Below, piece by piece: positions 8,737-16,720 of a stretch of 24,123 nt of DNA. The stretch comes from a virus: positions 1 through 24,123 of the IMG/VR virus record IMGVR_UViG_3300025120_000537. One strand, given 5' to 3'. The translations under genes were made by a program, and so were the position numbers. Below the pieces are notes generated by a model that saw nothing but the letters and a program-made list of their open reading frames with translations, ran no database searches and was not told the origin of the DNA. Every line of letters begins with the position of its first letter. Position 1 is the stretch's first letter.

Positions 8737-9207
8737 TTATTTTAACTCCTTCATTACTAATATAAAATTTAATTTTTCATGTCCGTATGGTAACTTTTTC
8801 TTTGGTTCAAATCCTAAGAACTGTAACCATTTTAAAGTTTCCCAATTTCGTTCATCTACAAAGTTGTAAAGATATTTATAACCTTTACCCATTTCGTTTA
8901 CCCAATGAGGACATTCTTTTAAGAATTGTCTTACATGGTTTCTAAGTTGGTCGCTTGATAACATCCAAGCTACACCATAATCTTTTTCATAGGCACATGG
9001 GGTTGACCCAAACATACCAATAACACCTTCTTCTTTTGTTCCTAAGATTGAATAGTTTTTTGCACCTTCATAAGTGAAGGGAAGAACTAATGCCTTTAAT
9101 GGACTTAGGTTGTCCGAAGCTTTAATTTCACGTCTATCTGCTAAACGCATTTTTGGTGCTAAGTCGATACAATCATTAATGACTGCTTCTCTTACGCATT
9201 TTTCCAT
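8737..9207 (-). CDS. T7 gp13-like protein, GNAT-fold
   Basis: I choose the ATG at 9207 (156 residues, beginning MEKCVREAVINDC) over an in-frame ATG at 9246. The former has AAGGA 6 nt upstream and begins just after the gp12-like stop, while the latter would run 38 bp into that gene. The protein resembles T7 gp13 (138 residues) and phage GNAT-like proteins: an N-terminal REA...APKMRLADRREI segment, a central VAWMLSSDQL strand and a YLYNFVDERNWETLKWLQFLGF segment matching T7 LWNYVWVGNTSHIRFLKTIG. T7 gp13 is needed to assemble infective particles. Whether the GNAT fold has acetyltransferase activity cannot be told from sequence. Confidence 0.75.
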   Translation of the reverse strand: MEKCVREAVINDCIDLAPKMRLADRREIKASDNLSPLKALVLPFTYEGAKNYSILGTKEEGVIGMFGSTPCAYEKDYGVAWMLSSDQLRNHVRQFLKECPHWVNEMGKGYKYLYNFVDERNWETLKWLQFLGFEPKKKLPYGHEKLNFILVMKELK

Positions 9208-9208
9208 A

Positions 9209-11701
9209 TTACATCCTTCTATTTCTTCTATGATAAAATCCTTCAATTTCTGCTGATATAAAGTGACAAGGCAAATGTGAAGTTGAAGTCAATTTACAAA
9301 CATATCCTGTATTTTTACTTTGGATTGGAATAGTAAATGTACCACTTGCAATGTTAGGAACTCCAACTACTGAAGAAGCTGAGTTAATAACATTTCCTGA
9401 CATTTCATAACTAGTTAAACTTCTACCGTCTGGTAAAACTGTTGCTTTAAAAAATCCACTATCTTGAAAATCAACATTTAAAGTTCTAATTTGATATCTT
9501 CCAGAAGTTATTGCTACAGCACCAGTTGAACTTTGTTCTCTTACATATGGTTTTGAAAACTCATATACAGATTCAAAAGATGAACCAAAAATACAAGAAG
9601 TATGATTACCTTTAACTACAACTGTAGTACCACTTTGACTATCAATAGTTAAGTCTGCACCATTTGTAGAGTCCATAGCCATTAAAGTTTGGTTATGTGC
9701 ATATGGTATTGTAAATGTAGTTTTATCAGTTGTGCTGCTATAACTACCACTTAATACTGAAGTTTGCATATCAATACTTACTGGAAAAGATAAAGAACCA
9801 AAATTAGGATTTCTTAAATCTATTCTTAATAATTTTAAATTTCTTTTTTCATTTGCTAATATGTAAATATAACTATCGTAAGCTTCTGCTGAAATTATTT
9901 GCATATTATTAAATGTAAATTTGGACCAGGCTGATTGTACTTTTTTATCAGCGTCCCAAAAATATTTATAAACAAACATTGTGTTTGCATTTGTAGATGT
10001 AATATCTGAACTTGCTGTGTAAGGTGCATTATTACTTCCGTCTAACGTATCGTGACATAACACAACCATTGTATCTTCAATGTTGTTAGAAACAATTTTG
10101 TATGCGTTGTTAGGAATTAATGTGTTAACTCCAATTGTTATATCTAAACCATCGTTAGTTAGTGTATCATCATCTGCAAAATATTCTGTTATTGCAGTTT
10201 TATCATTTCTGTTTTGTGCAAAGTAAACAAATTTACCTGCCGCTTTAGGTTCAACTTTAGTGTCATGTGCAAACGTACTTGTTTTAGAAAGTACGGCTGT
10301 TGTTGGTGTAATACTATCACCAGAAGATTCTAATATGTATTGTGCTTCTGCTGAAAATAATAAAAGTTGTTCGTTAAAATCTATAGTGTTGTAAAGTTTG
10401 TTTACAGTTGTACCACTAGCTGCAATATCAATAGGGTCAGTATCTAATACATCTGTACCAGTTGTTACATAAAAATTATAATACTCACCATTTTCTGTCA
10501 TAATTAAATTCTGTCCAGAAATAACTCCCAATCTATTTTGAAAGAAAGTTAAGTTAGATATTTTTTGTCCAACAAAACTTGGTGCAGGGTTTGTTGTTTC
10601 ATCACCTGCTACTCTGTTAGTGTAAGTTTGTTGTGCAAAAGTAAATGTACCATTATTATTGTTAACTAATGCGTGTGGCATTGTACTGTTGTCTAGTCCA
10701 AGTTTTACACCTGGTCCTACAGTTTCTTTCCAAACACCGTTAGCTACAAAATTTACATAGTAATCTGAAAGTGTGTCACCTTCTTCACCAGTAATTTGAA
10801 TAATCATTCCTGGTTTTGCATAGTAAGGTAAATCTGTAAAATCTTGTATAGCGTCTTTTACTGCATACATAGCTTGGTTACCAAAACCGTCTGTAGTTTC
10901 AACTCCAAAAGTACCACTACTAGCTGAAAGATAAATAGTGTTACCATAATGTATATTAGAAAACGTTCCTGTAATTCCAGAATAGTTTGCTAATCCTTGT
11001 GACGTACTTAATGTTGCGCCAGTATCAGTTCTAATAGTTTTAAATCCTATACCGTCTGCACTACCAGACCAGTGTGAAGACGCAGTTCCATATAATAATA
11101 TATGTGCAATCTTTTCTGTGTCTCTAAATTTACCGTCTGTTGAAGCGTCATTACCAGTAGGCATTTGAAATTTAACTTCTATTGGATATGACCAAGTAGA
11201 ATGATTTAATGTTACACTATATTGTCTACCGTATTGTGAACTTTTAACATAAATTAAACATTCTTGAATTTTTGCTGCTGTTGTACTAGAATTTTCTGTT
11301 ACTGTTTTTTGTCCATTAGAGACAAAAGTGTAGTCTGCAATGTTTGTAAATTTTAAATCTTCTATAGCATTAGTAGTAGTTAAGTAAGAATTACCATTTG
11401 GAAAACTTACTGTCTTTTCATTACCTGCTAAATCAAAAACTTTAACACCTTGGTTATAAAATATAGCAACATATTGATTACTACTATCTCTATTAATCCA
11501 TTGCACTGCACAATTGTTTGGCATTGCTTGTGATGATAATAAATTAGAAACAAACTGTGTTCCTGCTCTTTTAGATAATCCGTCTATAATGTTTGATTGA
11601 AAATTTACTTGGTCTTCAGCTTGAGATACATTTCTTTGAACTGCATTTTGCTGACTAATACCATTAATAAGATTTGGAATTGACTGCGATATAACTGCCA
11701 T
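9209..11701 (-). CDS. Tail tubular protein B (nozzle), T7 gp12-like
   Basis: This 830-residue protein (T7 gp12 has 794) forms the distal tail nozzle through which DNA leaves. The N-terminus MAVISQSIPNLINGISQQNA closely matches T7 MALISQSIKNLKGGISQQPD, followed by the conserved GLSKRAGTQFV. A later FFQNRLGVISGQNLIMTENG segment (about 390-410) is characteristic of the family. The body is beta-rich with many Thr, Ser and Asn residues. AAGGAG in the end of the upstream gene lies 8 nt before the ATG. It lies directly after gp11, as in T7. Confidence 0.93.
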   Translation of the reverse strand: MAVISQSIPNLINGISQQNAVQRNVSQAEDQVNFQSNIIDGLSKRAGTQFVSNLLSSQAMPNNCAVQWINRDSSNQYVAIFYNQGVKVFDLAGNEKTVSFPNGNSYLTTTNAIEDLKFTNIADYTFVSNGQKTVTENSSTTAAKIQECLIYVKSSQYGRQYSVTLNHSTWSYPIEVKFQMPTGNDASTDGKFRDTEKIAHILLYGTASSHWSGSADGIGFKTIRTDTGATLSTSQGLANYSGITGTFSNIHYGNTIYLSASSGTFGVETTDGFGNQAMYAVKDAIQDFTDLPYYAKPGMIIQITGEEGDTLSDYYVNFVANGVWKETVGPGVKLGLDNSTMPHALVNNNNGTFTFAQQTYTNRVAGDETTNPAPSFVGQKISNLTFFQNRLGVISGQNLIMTENGEYYNFYVTTGTDVLDTDPIDIAASGTTVNKLYNTIDFNEQLLLFSAEAQYILESSGDSITPTTAVLSKTSTFAHDTKVEPKAAGKFVYFAQNRNDKTAITEYFADDDTLTNDGLDITIGVNTLIPNNAYKIVSNNIEDTMVVLCHDTLDGSNNAPYTASSDITSTNANTMFVYKYFWDADKKVQSAWSKFTFNNMQIISAEAYDSYIYILANEKRNLKLLRIDLRNPNFGSLSFPVSIDMQTSVLSGSYSSTTDKTTFTIPYAHNQTLMAMDSTNGADLTIDSQSGTTVVVKGNHTSCIFGSSFESVYEFSKPYVREQSSTGAVAITSGRYQIRTLNVDFQDSGFFKATVLPDGRSLTSYEMSGNVINSASSVVGVPNIASGTFTIPIQSKNTGYVCKLTSTSHLPCHFISAEIEGFYHRRNRRM

Positions 11702-11704
11702 GGT

Positions 11705-12316
11705 CTAACTCCTTGATGAACGTTTGTTGCCACGATTAGTAATGTAATTCATGTTATATTCATCTTTAAGAATATTAGCGTCCATTGCTCTTGTGTCAGC
11801 TTGTTCAAACTGTACGTGTGCTTCTTGTTCATCTATGTTTGCTAATTTAACTAATTCACTTGCACCAATATATCGAGCTGCAAAACGTCTTGACGCTTTT
11901 ACTACAATATATCTTCGTGCATATTCTGGAAGATGTTCAAATTGTTGAACTAAAACTTTATCTATTTGTGGGTCCAGGGTGAATACATCTGTATGATTTT
12001 TTAAGTCATATAAAAAACCGTTACGAATAGTGTATTGATATAAATATTGATAAGGTCTAGAAGCTTCTGCTTGAACGCAGTTAGAGTCTAGAGGAACTTT
12101 GTTGTCTGAGTCCCTTGCTTGTGTAACTTCAAATTCTCTGTTAAAAAACCATCCTTGTGACTGAACACTCATAGAAGTTTCATCTAAAATATTCTTAGCG
12201 ACAGCTACGTCTGTTCCTATATTTCCTGTAATAGAACTGACTGGGGCTTCTCCGATAAAACTTAGCATAGTATTAATTGCTATAAGTTCCGTTGTCGCTG
12301 TAATTTGTGTTGTCAT
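11705..12316 (-). CDS. Tail tubular protein A (adaptor), T7 gp11-like
   Basis: This 203-residue protein (T7 gp11 has 196) joins the portal to the tail nozzle. It carries family signatures: INTMLSFIGEAPVSSITG near the N-terminus (T7 VNDILASIGEPPVSTLEG), VQSQGWFFNREFEV, and LPEYARRYIVVKASRRFAARYIGA (about 129-152). A weak AGGA precedes the ATG at 12316. It is the first gene after the hairpin that follows the capsid gene, so in T7-like fashion it would be expressed by read-through. Confidence 0.92.
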   Translation of the reverse strand: MTTQITATTELIAINTMLSFIGEAPVSSITGNIGTDVAVAKNILDETSMSVQSQGWFFNREFEVTQARDSDNKVPLDSNCVQAEASRPYQYLYQYTIRNGFLYDLKNHTDVFTLDPQIDKVLVQQFEHLPEYARRYIVVKASRRFAARYIGASELVKLANIDEQEAHVQFEQADTRAMDANILKDEYNMNYITNRGNKRSSRS

Positions 12317-12337
12317 GATTTTCCTTTTTTAAATTAA

Positions 12338-12369
12338 AGTAGGGGAGTCAGTCTCCCTCATCCCCTACT
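12338..12369 (-). terminator. Probable transcription terminator after the capsid gene
   Basis: A perfect 9-bp inverted repeat (AGTAGGGGA at 12361-12369 in minus-strand reading, TCCCCTACT at 12338-12346) encloses a 14-nt loop. The minus-strand RNA continues TTAATTT, a broken U-rich tail. A competing inner stem GGGAG/CTCCC is also possible. The hairpin lies 31 bp beyond the capsid stop and 22 bp before the gp11-like ATG, matching the place of the T7 T-phi terminator. The interrupted T tract suggests partial termination, so tail genes would still be transcribed. Confidence 0.7.
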
Positions 12370-12399
12370 CCTATATAGTATAAATAAACTTAATAAATA

Positions 12400-13380
12400 T
12401 TAAGCGTCTTTAATTCCTACTGCACTTTCTGGTCTTAATACACCATGTCCCATAGCGTATTTAGCAACCATTAAAGTACCTTGTCTTCTAATGTCGTATT
12501 CCATTTCAGTAGCTAAATCCATTAACTTAACAGTTCCAACTGCTGTAGGGTGACAAACTAAACCTTCGAAGTTAGTCAAGTTAACTGCTTGAGGGTTTGA
12601 ACCACCCTGAGTAGCAGAACCTTGGTCAACACCTGAGTTCACGTTTGAAGCAACAAAATGAGGAACAGCAATTAATCTGATACCTGCAATTTGTAATACC
12701 CTTCCTGAAGCAACACCACCGTTAGCACCACCACTGAAGTCAACATTGACTGCGTTTGTAGCGTTTGCTAATTTGTAGTACATTTCAGGTTTTAAGAAAC
12801 AAACTCTACCGTCAGCCGGTACATATTTATTGTCTAATGTTTTTGCAGCATCAAACAATGAATCTATCATTCCATTTGCAGATGTTGCTGCTGTTGCAGA
12901 AGCGATAGCAGTATTAGTTAATACTGTACCTGTATCTCCACCAGTAACGTTAGCAGTACTTGTTAGAGCTGCTTGACCAACTGTTTGTAGAACGTGTTTG
13001 TCTTTTTGGAAAGCTAATGCTCTTCCAATCTCAGTAGAATATGAACTTCTCACATCCCAATGATTTTTAGCTTCTTCAATATTTGATAAAAATGCTGAAG
13101 ATATTAAAAGGTCATTAATTGTAATAACCTTTTCGTTGTGGTTCACATCAGAACCGAGTATTTCTGCACCAGGTGTATGGTACGCAGCAGTTGTTCTACC
13201 CATTACTGGGAAAGTTGCTGATTTACCATTACTGATACTTCTTACTGAATCAGTGCCTTGTGTTTTACTTGCTCTTTCAAAAGAAGTAATAACTTCTCCG
13301 GAAAAAACTTTTAAAAACAATGCGTCTTCTGAACCAGAAGCGTTTACTCGTCCAATGGAAGCCGGAGTTGCGTTTGACAT
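12400..13380 (-). CDS. Major capsid protein, T7 gp10-like
   Basis: This 326-residue protein (T7 gp10A has 345) forms the icosahedral shell. Its position between scaffold and gp11 is diagnostic. It opens with an Ala/Ser-rich arm and DALFLKVFSGEVITSFERAS (about 19-38), the conserved start of T7-type HK97-fold capsids. Later segments include SYSTEIGRALAFQKDKHVL, VPADGRVCFLKPEMYYKL and the C-terminal EMEYDIRRQGTLMVAKYAMG. AAGGAG stands 7 nt before the ATG. I see no sign of a gp10B-type frameshift extension: after the stop only the terminator hairpin follows. Confidence 0.95.
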   Translation of the reverse strand: MSNATPASIGRVNASGSEDALFLKVFSGEVITSFERASKTQGTDSVRSISNGKSATFPVMGRTTAAYHTPGAEILGSDVNHNEKVITINDLLISSAFLSNIEEAKNHWDVRSSYSTEIGRALAFQKDKHVLQTVGQAALTSTANVTGGDTGTVLTNTAIASATAATSANGMIDSLFDAAKTLDNKYVPADGRVCFLKPEMYYKLANATNAVNVDFSGGANGGVASGRVLQIAGIRLIAVPHFVASNVNSGVDQGSATQGGSNPQAVNLTNFEGLVCHPTAVGTVKLMDLATEMEYDIRRQGTLMVAKYAMGHGVLRPESAVGIKDA

Positions 13381-13523
13381 ATTTGTCTCCTTTTTCTATT
13401 GTTATTGTTTAAAAAGCTTTCACAAGTTTCTAGTTTGTTTCACAAGATTGTCGTTCCTCGGAACGGTCAAGTTAATGGACTTTAACTTTGTGTTAGCAGT
13501 TGCTACCTAAATAGGTAACACAA
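13381..13523 (-). promoter_or_regulatory. Structured 143-bp leader before the capsid gene
   Basis: This is the longest gene-free stretch of the window, and it holds no reading frame of note. In minus-strand order it has three short hairpins: TACCT/AGGTA (13504-13517), AAGTTAA/TTAACTT with a 6-nt loop (13469-13488) and CGTTC/GAACG with a CGAG loop (13452-13465). Two copies of CTTGTGAAA follow, 20 bp apart (13438-13446 and 13418-13426). Last comes the capsid ribosome-binding site. A promoter, RNA-processing site or stabilising leader for the most abundant late transcript is likely, but no recognised consensus was found. Confidence 0.5.
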
Positions 13524-13670
13524 CTATGATTTAGCAGTTTTCGCAGCTCGTTTAAATTGTGCTGCTGTAGGTCTGCCTTTTGTACCTGCTGTTCGCATTT
13601 TTTCACCACTACCTGCTTTAATTCTAGCACGTTTTTTGTGAATGTTTGCGTAGAGTCCTGTCTTTGCCAT
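13524..13670 (-). CDS. Small basic conserved phage protein (48 aa) next to capsid
   Basis: The start is the ATG at 13670, with AGAGG 8 nt upstream. A longer in-frame extension to 13781 overlaps the upstream gene and reads low-complexity Asn/Arg, so I reject it. The product begins MAKTGLYANIHKKRARI and continues KAGSGEKMRTAGTKGRPTA, a pattern found in small proteins of many tailed phages, often beside head genes. It is strongly basic (many Lys and Arg) with no hydrophobic segment. The function is unknown; nucleic-acid binding or a head-assembly role is only a guess. Confidence 0.8.
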   Translation of the reverse strand: MAKTGLYANIHKKRARIKAGSGEKMRTAGTKGRPTAAQFKRAAKTAKS

Positions 13671-13681
13671 GTTAATACCTC

Positions 13682-13924
13682 TTATTTTTTGGTTTCGGTT
13701 TTGGTCTTGGTTTCGGTTTCGGTTTTGGTTTGTACGGCATTTAGTATTTTCTCCAATTCTTCTAGTGAGTGTTTTGCACAAGTTAATTTTTCAAAACGTT
13801 CATCTATTACTTTTAATAAATTATCATGGTCACCAATCCCTACTGGTTTCTGTAAATAAATATCTATAATAGATGTGTGTTCAGCTATACGTGCTTCGTA
13901 TAGTTTTTTTAAAGCTAGTAACAT
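13682..13924 (-). CDS. Conserved small phage protein with TKTE-repeat tail (80 aa)
   Basis: The ATG at 13924 shares one base with the scaffold stop (TAATG), indicating coupling. Residues 1-64 form two predicted amphipathic helices around the motif YLQKPVGIGDHDNLLKVIDE, of a type seen in small proteins beside the scaffold gene in other marine phages. The last 16 residues are a Thr/Lys/Glu repeat encoded by a hexanucleotide repeat. The function is unknown; its place between scaffold and capsid suggests head morphogenesis. Confidence 0.75.
   Translation of the reverse strand: MLLALKKLYEARIAEHTSIIDIYLQKPVGIGDHDNLLKVIDERFEKLTCAKHSLEELEKILNAVQTKTETETKTKTETKK
13688..13729 (-). repeat. Hexanucleotide repeat encoding the TKTE tail
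   Basis: Seven tandem hexamers of the form TTTGGT or TTCGGT (one CTTGGT) in plus-strand reading encode alternating Thr-Lys and Thr-Glu at the C-terminus of the 80-aa protein. The array is in frame, so changes in copy number would lengthen or shorten the tail without breaking the gene. Confidence 0.8.
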
Positions 13925-14694
13925 TACAGTTCACTATTTTTTAATTTAGCTTGAACGTCAGCTCTATAAGCATTATCGGAAGTATATCTTTCATCAGACA
14001 TTGCTTGTGTAACTTCTGCCCAAGAACGATAACCAGGTGCATTACTTGTACTTGGTCTATTTCCTGTTTGTAAATTAGGTTCAACACCTTCAGCATTTTT
14101 AAATCTAGCATTCAATCCTGCGATTGCTAATTTTGTTGCTTCAATGTCTTTACCATTTACTGTTGAGTTATAAGCATTTACTTCTGCTTCACTTAAATTG
14201 TCTGAAGCCCAAGACATCATATTGTTATAAGCGTCTGTGCCACCTACTTCTTGTTTAAGTGTGTTAGAAGTTTGTTGGGCAATAGCTTCTTGACCTTTAA
14301 TAAAAGCGTCTACGTAATCTTTAGGTATTCCTGCTTTTTCTAAAGCGTCATAAGATTTGTCAGCTAACTGTCCACCTTCGTTGTATTCTTGTTGAAGAGA
14401 AGACATATCTAACCCTGCATTTTCTACAGCTTTTTCTGCTTTATCAATTGATAAGTCAGCGTCATCTTTTTTGCCTTCTTCTTTGTTAGGTTCTGAGTCT
14501 TTATTATTATTATTTTCAGACTGTCCTAATTTGTTTTCAAGTTCACCATAGGCTTTAGCCATGTCTTCAGCGTTCTTAAATTTTTCTGGTAACCATTCAG
14601 GTCTACTTTCATTCTCAAAAGTTTTATCTTGAGCCGAGTCTGTTGGTTGTTCAGAAGTTGTTTCAGCTTCTTTTATTTCTACTTTTTCTACCAT
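13924..14694 (-). CDS. Capsid assembly scaffold, T7 gp9-like
   Basis: This 256-residue, very acidic protein lies between portal and capsid, as gp9 does in T7 (307 residues). It begins with a disordered acidic region, then RPEWLPEKFKNAEDMAKAY and ELENKLG (about 31-57), the typical N-terminal signature of podovirus scaffolds. Asn/Lys/Glu-rich linkers and helical segments follow. The C-terminus is more basic (ADVQAKLKNSEL), fitting capsid binding. It directs procapsid assembly and leaves before maturation in T7. AGAGGA lies about 9 nt before the ATG. Confidence 0.9.
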   Translation of the reverse strand: MVEKVEIKEAETTSEQPTDSAQDKTFENESRPEWLPEKFKNAEDMAKAYGELENKLGQSENNNNKDSEPNKEEGKKDDADLSIDKAEKAVENAGLDMSSLQQEYNEGGQLADKSYDALEKAGIPKDYVDAFIKGQEAIAQQTSNTLKQEVGGTDAYNNMMSWASDNLSEAEVNAYNSTVNGKDIEATKLAIAGLNARFKNAEGVEPNLQTGNRPSTSNAPGYRSWAEVTQAMSDERYTSDNAYRADVQAKLKNSEL

Positions 14695-14700
14695 TTGTTA

Positions 14701-16260
14701 TTATCCTCTTGGTTTTGTAACGTTGTCAGCAACTTTAGGTGCAACAGCTTGTGCTGTTTCCATCATTTGTTGTTGTTGCTGCATTTGCATTTGTTGTTCT
14801 TGTTCTGCTTGTAATTGTTCAGGAGACTTAATTAAGTTCTCAGTTTCAATTCCATGTCCTGTTGCAAGTCTTTCAATTAAATCACCTATGTTTAATAATT
14901 GAACTGCTTGAGGATTCATTTGTGCTAACTGTCCTATCTCTCCTACAAACTCTCTTAATTTCTGTAAGTCATTTCCTCTACCTAGTGCTTCAACACCAGT
15001 AATAATAGTTGGTCTTACAGAACCTTTTGGAAGTTTTGGTATTTCGTTTTTACTTCCCATTCTTGTCATAAGAAGAGCGACTAAAGGTAATTGTAATTCT
15101 TGTGATAATAAAGAATAAATTCCACCCATAGCAGTCTCAAGTTCATTAGCCATATATCTAATTTCTTGAGCCGTAACTCTTTCTGCTTGACGTTGAATTG
15201 CTGTGTTAAGTAGGAATGCGTATGCTAATCTTTCTTCAAGTCTGCTAATTGCTTTCTCTACTGTTTGTAAATCATAAAATTTCTCTGCTTGTAATACTGA
15301 TACATCGTCTTTATTTCCAGAAATAATGTCACCATTTCTAGATTTTGCAATGTCCATTTTCTTTGTAGTAGAATTAGGTTTTACTAAGAAAACCATTTTA
15401 GCTGACGCAGCGGCACTTTCTACAAGCGCTTGTGATAATCCTTCTAAAGATTTTAAGTCACCAATTACTTCGTCTACAAAACTTCTTCCATAACTTTCTG
15501 AGTCAACTCTAATCATTCTTAAAGCTAACCATGGAAGTTGGTCTGCGTTATGTTCACCAACAGATGAAGGTATTTTAATTCCTTTTACTTCTTGGCATAC
15601 ATAATATTTTTTATTATTTAGTTTATAAATATGTGTATATAAATCACAATGAGTTTCAGACTGAGCGTTTTCTTTACTCATCATTTGTAAAACTTGTTCT
15701 CTAATTTCTAAGTCTAATCCTAAAACAGATACACTTTCTTTTACAACTATTTCTAATAAGTTTCCCTCACCGTCTCTTTTACATACATACTGATTAAGAG
15801 GAAAAACTCTCATACTGCCTTCTTTAGGCATATGACATAAAACATTTCCACCAACAATTAAATGTTTGATTGCTTCAAATATTGGAACTCTAATTGCAAG
15901 TGACTCAATTTTTCCCATAACGTCACGTTCAATTTTTGCTAATGATTTTTCAATTAACGTTTTTAGTTCTGGTTGTTCTTGCACTTGTTCTTTAGCTTTG
16001 CCTTGTATCGCTAGTCTAAAGAATGGTTGATTTGGGGGGAGTAATAACAGTAAGAGTTTACTGGCTAAATTGTTAACACCTCTACTTCCAACTGATTGGA
16101 AAGGACTATAAAAATCTTGTGAAGGGGCGTGAGAATCTTCTGGAATTAAAGTTGGTATCGTCAATTCTGAACACTGTCTTCCACGGTTTAAAAAGTGTTC
16201 TCTATGTTCCGACAGAGAATTGTATCGGCTTTCTGCCGTGTTGTGTAAATTATCTGCCAT
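14701..16260 (-). CDS. Portal (head-tail connector), T7 gp8-like
   Basis: This 519-residue protein (T7 gp8 has 536) has strong colinear similarity. Shared features are CSELTIPTLIPEDS (about 30-43), FQSVGSRGVNNLASKLLLLL (about 54-73), IFEAIKHLIVGGNVL, RMIRVDSESYGRSFVDEVIG, and ERVTAQEIRYMANELETAMG followed by SLLSQELQLPLV. It forms the dodecameric ring at one vertex for DNA packaging and tail joining. The C-terminus is a Gln/Met-rich low-complexity tail (AEQEQQMQMQQQQQMM). A modest AAGG site precedes the ATG. The scaffold gene starts 6 nt after its stop. Confidence 0.95.
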   Translation of the reverse strand: MADNLHNTAESRYNSLSEHREHFLNRGRQCSELTIPTLIPEDSHAPSQDFYSPFQSVGSRGVNNLASKLLLLLLPPNQPFFRLAIQGKAKEQVQEQPELKTLIEKSLAKIERDVMGKIESLAIRVPIFEAIKHLIVGGNVLCHMPKEGSMRVFPLNQYVCKRDGEGNLLEIVVKESVSVLGLDLEIREQVLQMMSKENAQSETHCDLYTHIYKLNNKKYYVCQEVKGIKIPSSVGEHNADQLPWLALRMIRVDSESYGRSFVDEVIGDLKSLEGLSQALVESAAASAKMVFLVKPNSTTKKMDIAKSRNGDIISGNKDDVSVLQAEKFYDLQTVEKAISRLEERLAYAFLLNTAIQRQAERVTAQEIRYMANELETAMGGIYSLLSQELQLPLVALLMTRMGSKNEIPKLPKGSVRPTIITGVEALGRGNDLQKLREFVGEIGQLAQMNPQAVQLLNIGDLIERLATGHGIETENLIKSPEQLQAEQEQQMQMQQQQQMMETAQAVAPKVADNVTKPRG

Positions 16261-16271
16261 TGTAAATTACC

Positions 16272-16481
16272 TTATATAATTGTTCCAGAACTACCAGGGA
16301 TGTTTAAATCCGTTTGCATACCTATTGTTCCTTTTTTCGATTTCTTCTTCTTTGCTATTTCCATAGCGTCTTCAGAAGCTAGTTCGATAGTAGGCGCTAA
16401 TTCATCTCCTGATGAAACGGCTTGTCTTACTGGCTGTATTGCTTCCTGCACTGGAGGTGCAGAAGGTCTTCCCATACACAT
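16272..16481 (-). CDS. Small virion-associated protein, possibly T7 gp7.3-like
   Basis: This is a 69-residue protein. It has a Pro/Ala-rich start (MCMGRPSAPPVQEA), an acidic middle, a Lys cluster (AKKKKSKKG) and a terminus ending NIPGSSGTII. T7 gene 7.3 lies at the same place just before the portal gene, and its product ends in a Lys-rich stretch followed by a Ser/Gly-rich tail with terminal Ile. T7 gp7.3 is a tail-assembly and adsorption protein. AAGGA precedes the ATG. Similarity is short, so synteny carries most of the weight. Confidence 0.55.
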   Translation of the reverse strand: MCMGRPSAPPVQEAIQPVRQAVSSGDELAPTIELASEDAMEIAKKKKSKKGTIGMQTDLNIPGSSGTII

Positions 16482-16496
16482 AATTGTTTCCTTCCT

Positions 16497-16709
16497 TTAA
16501 TAAGTTGGTATTGTTAAATCACTAGATTGTGATGTAGTCACATCCGATGATTGAGATACACTACTTTTTTTCTTTTTATCGCTGACCACCGGAGTTGTAT
16601 CTAAATCTGGTGGACTGGCTTTTGGGTCGAATGTATTACCGTCTACGTATTTAATATTAGGGTCAGGTCTTGTAACTACAGGTGGGGTTTTCGTTGATGA
16701 AAAGCACAT
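16497..16709 (-). CDS. Small virion-associated protein, possibly T7 gp6.7-like
   Basis: This 70-residue protein begins MCFSSTKTPPVVTRPDPN, close to the T7 gp6.7 start (MCFSPKIKTP), and lies in the matching place upstream of the gp7.3-like and portal genes. It is Pro-, Ser- and Thr-rich, probably disordered, with a KKKK cluster at about 46-49 and an end reading SSDLTIPTY. T7 gp6.7 is a minor virion protein needed for infectivity. AGGAG precedes the ATG. It may also be a diverged paralogue of its downstream neighbour: both share an MC start, a Lys cluster and a DLxIP motif near the end. Confidence 0.6.
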   Translation of the reverse strand: MCFSSTKTPPVVTRPDPNIKYVDGNTFDPKASPPDLDTTPVVSDKKKKSSVSQSSDVTTSQSSDLTIPTY

Positions 16710-16720
16710 GGTTATTTCTC

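Noticed and set aside
9208-9246. Upstream start for the gp13-like gene (MKDFIIEEIEG)
   Set aside because: It would overlap the gp12-like gene by 38 bp, and the ATG at 9207 has its own AAGGA and gives the expected GNAT-like N-terminus.
13498-13515. ATTTAGGT in the capsid leader, identical to the first eight bases of the SP6 promoter
   Set aside because: The match stops before the core and start region and is part of a small hairpin; eight AT-rich bases are not enough to call a promoter.
13671-13781. N-terminal extension of the 48-aa basic protein starting MCKTLTRR
   Set aside because: The added residues are antisense-like Asn/Arg repeats from the overlapping hexamer array, while the internal ATG at 13670 has a good ribosome-binding site and matches the usual start of the family.
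13557-13869. Overlapping plus-strand frames opposite the TKTE gene
   Set aside because: They arise from the hexanucleotide repeat and low-complexity sequence and read Phe/Cys/Trp-rich nonsense opposite conserved minus-strand genes.
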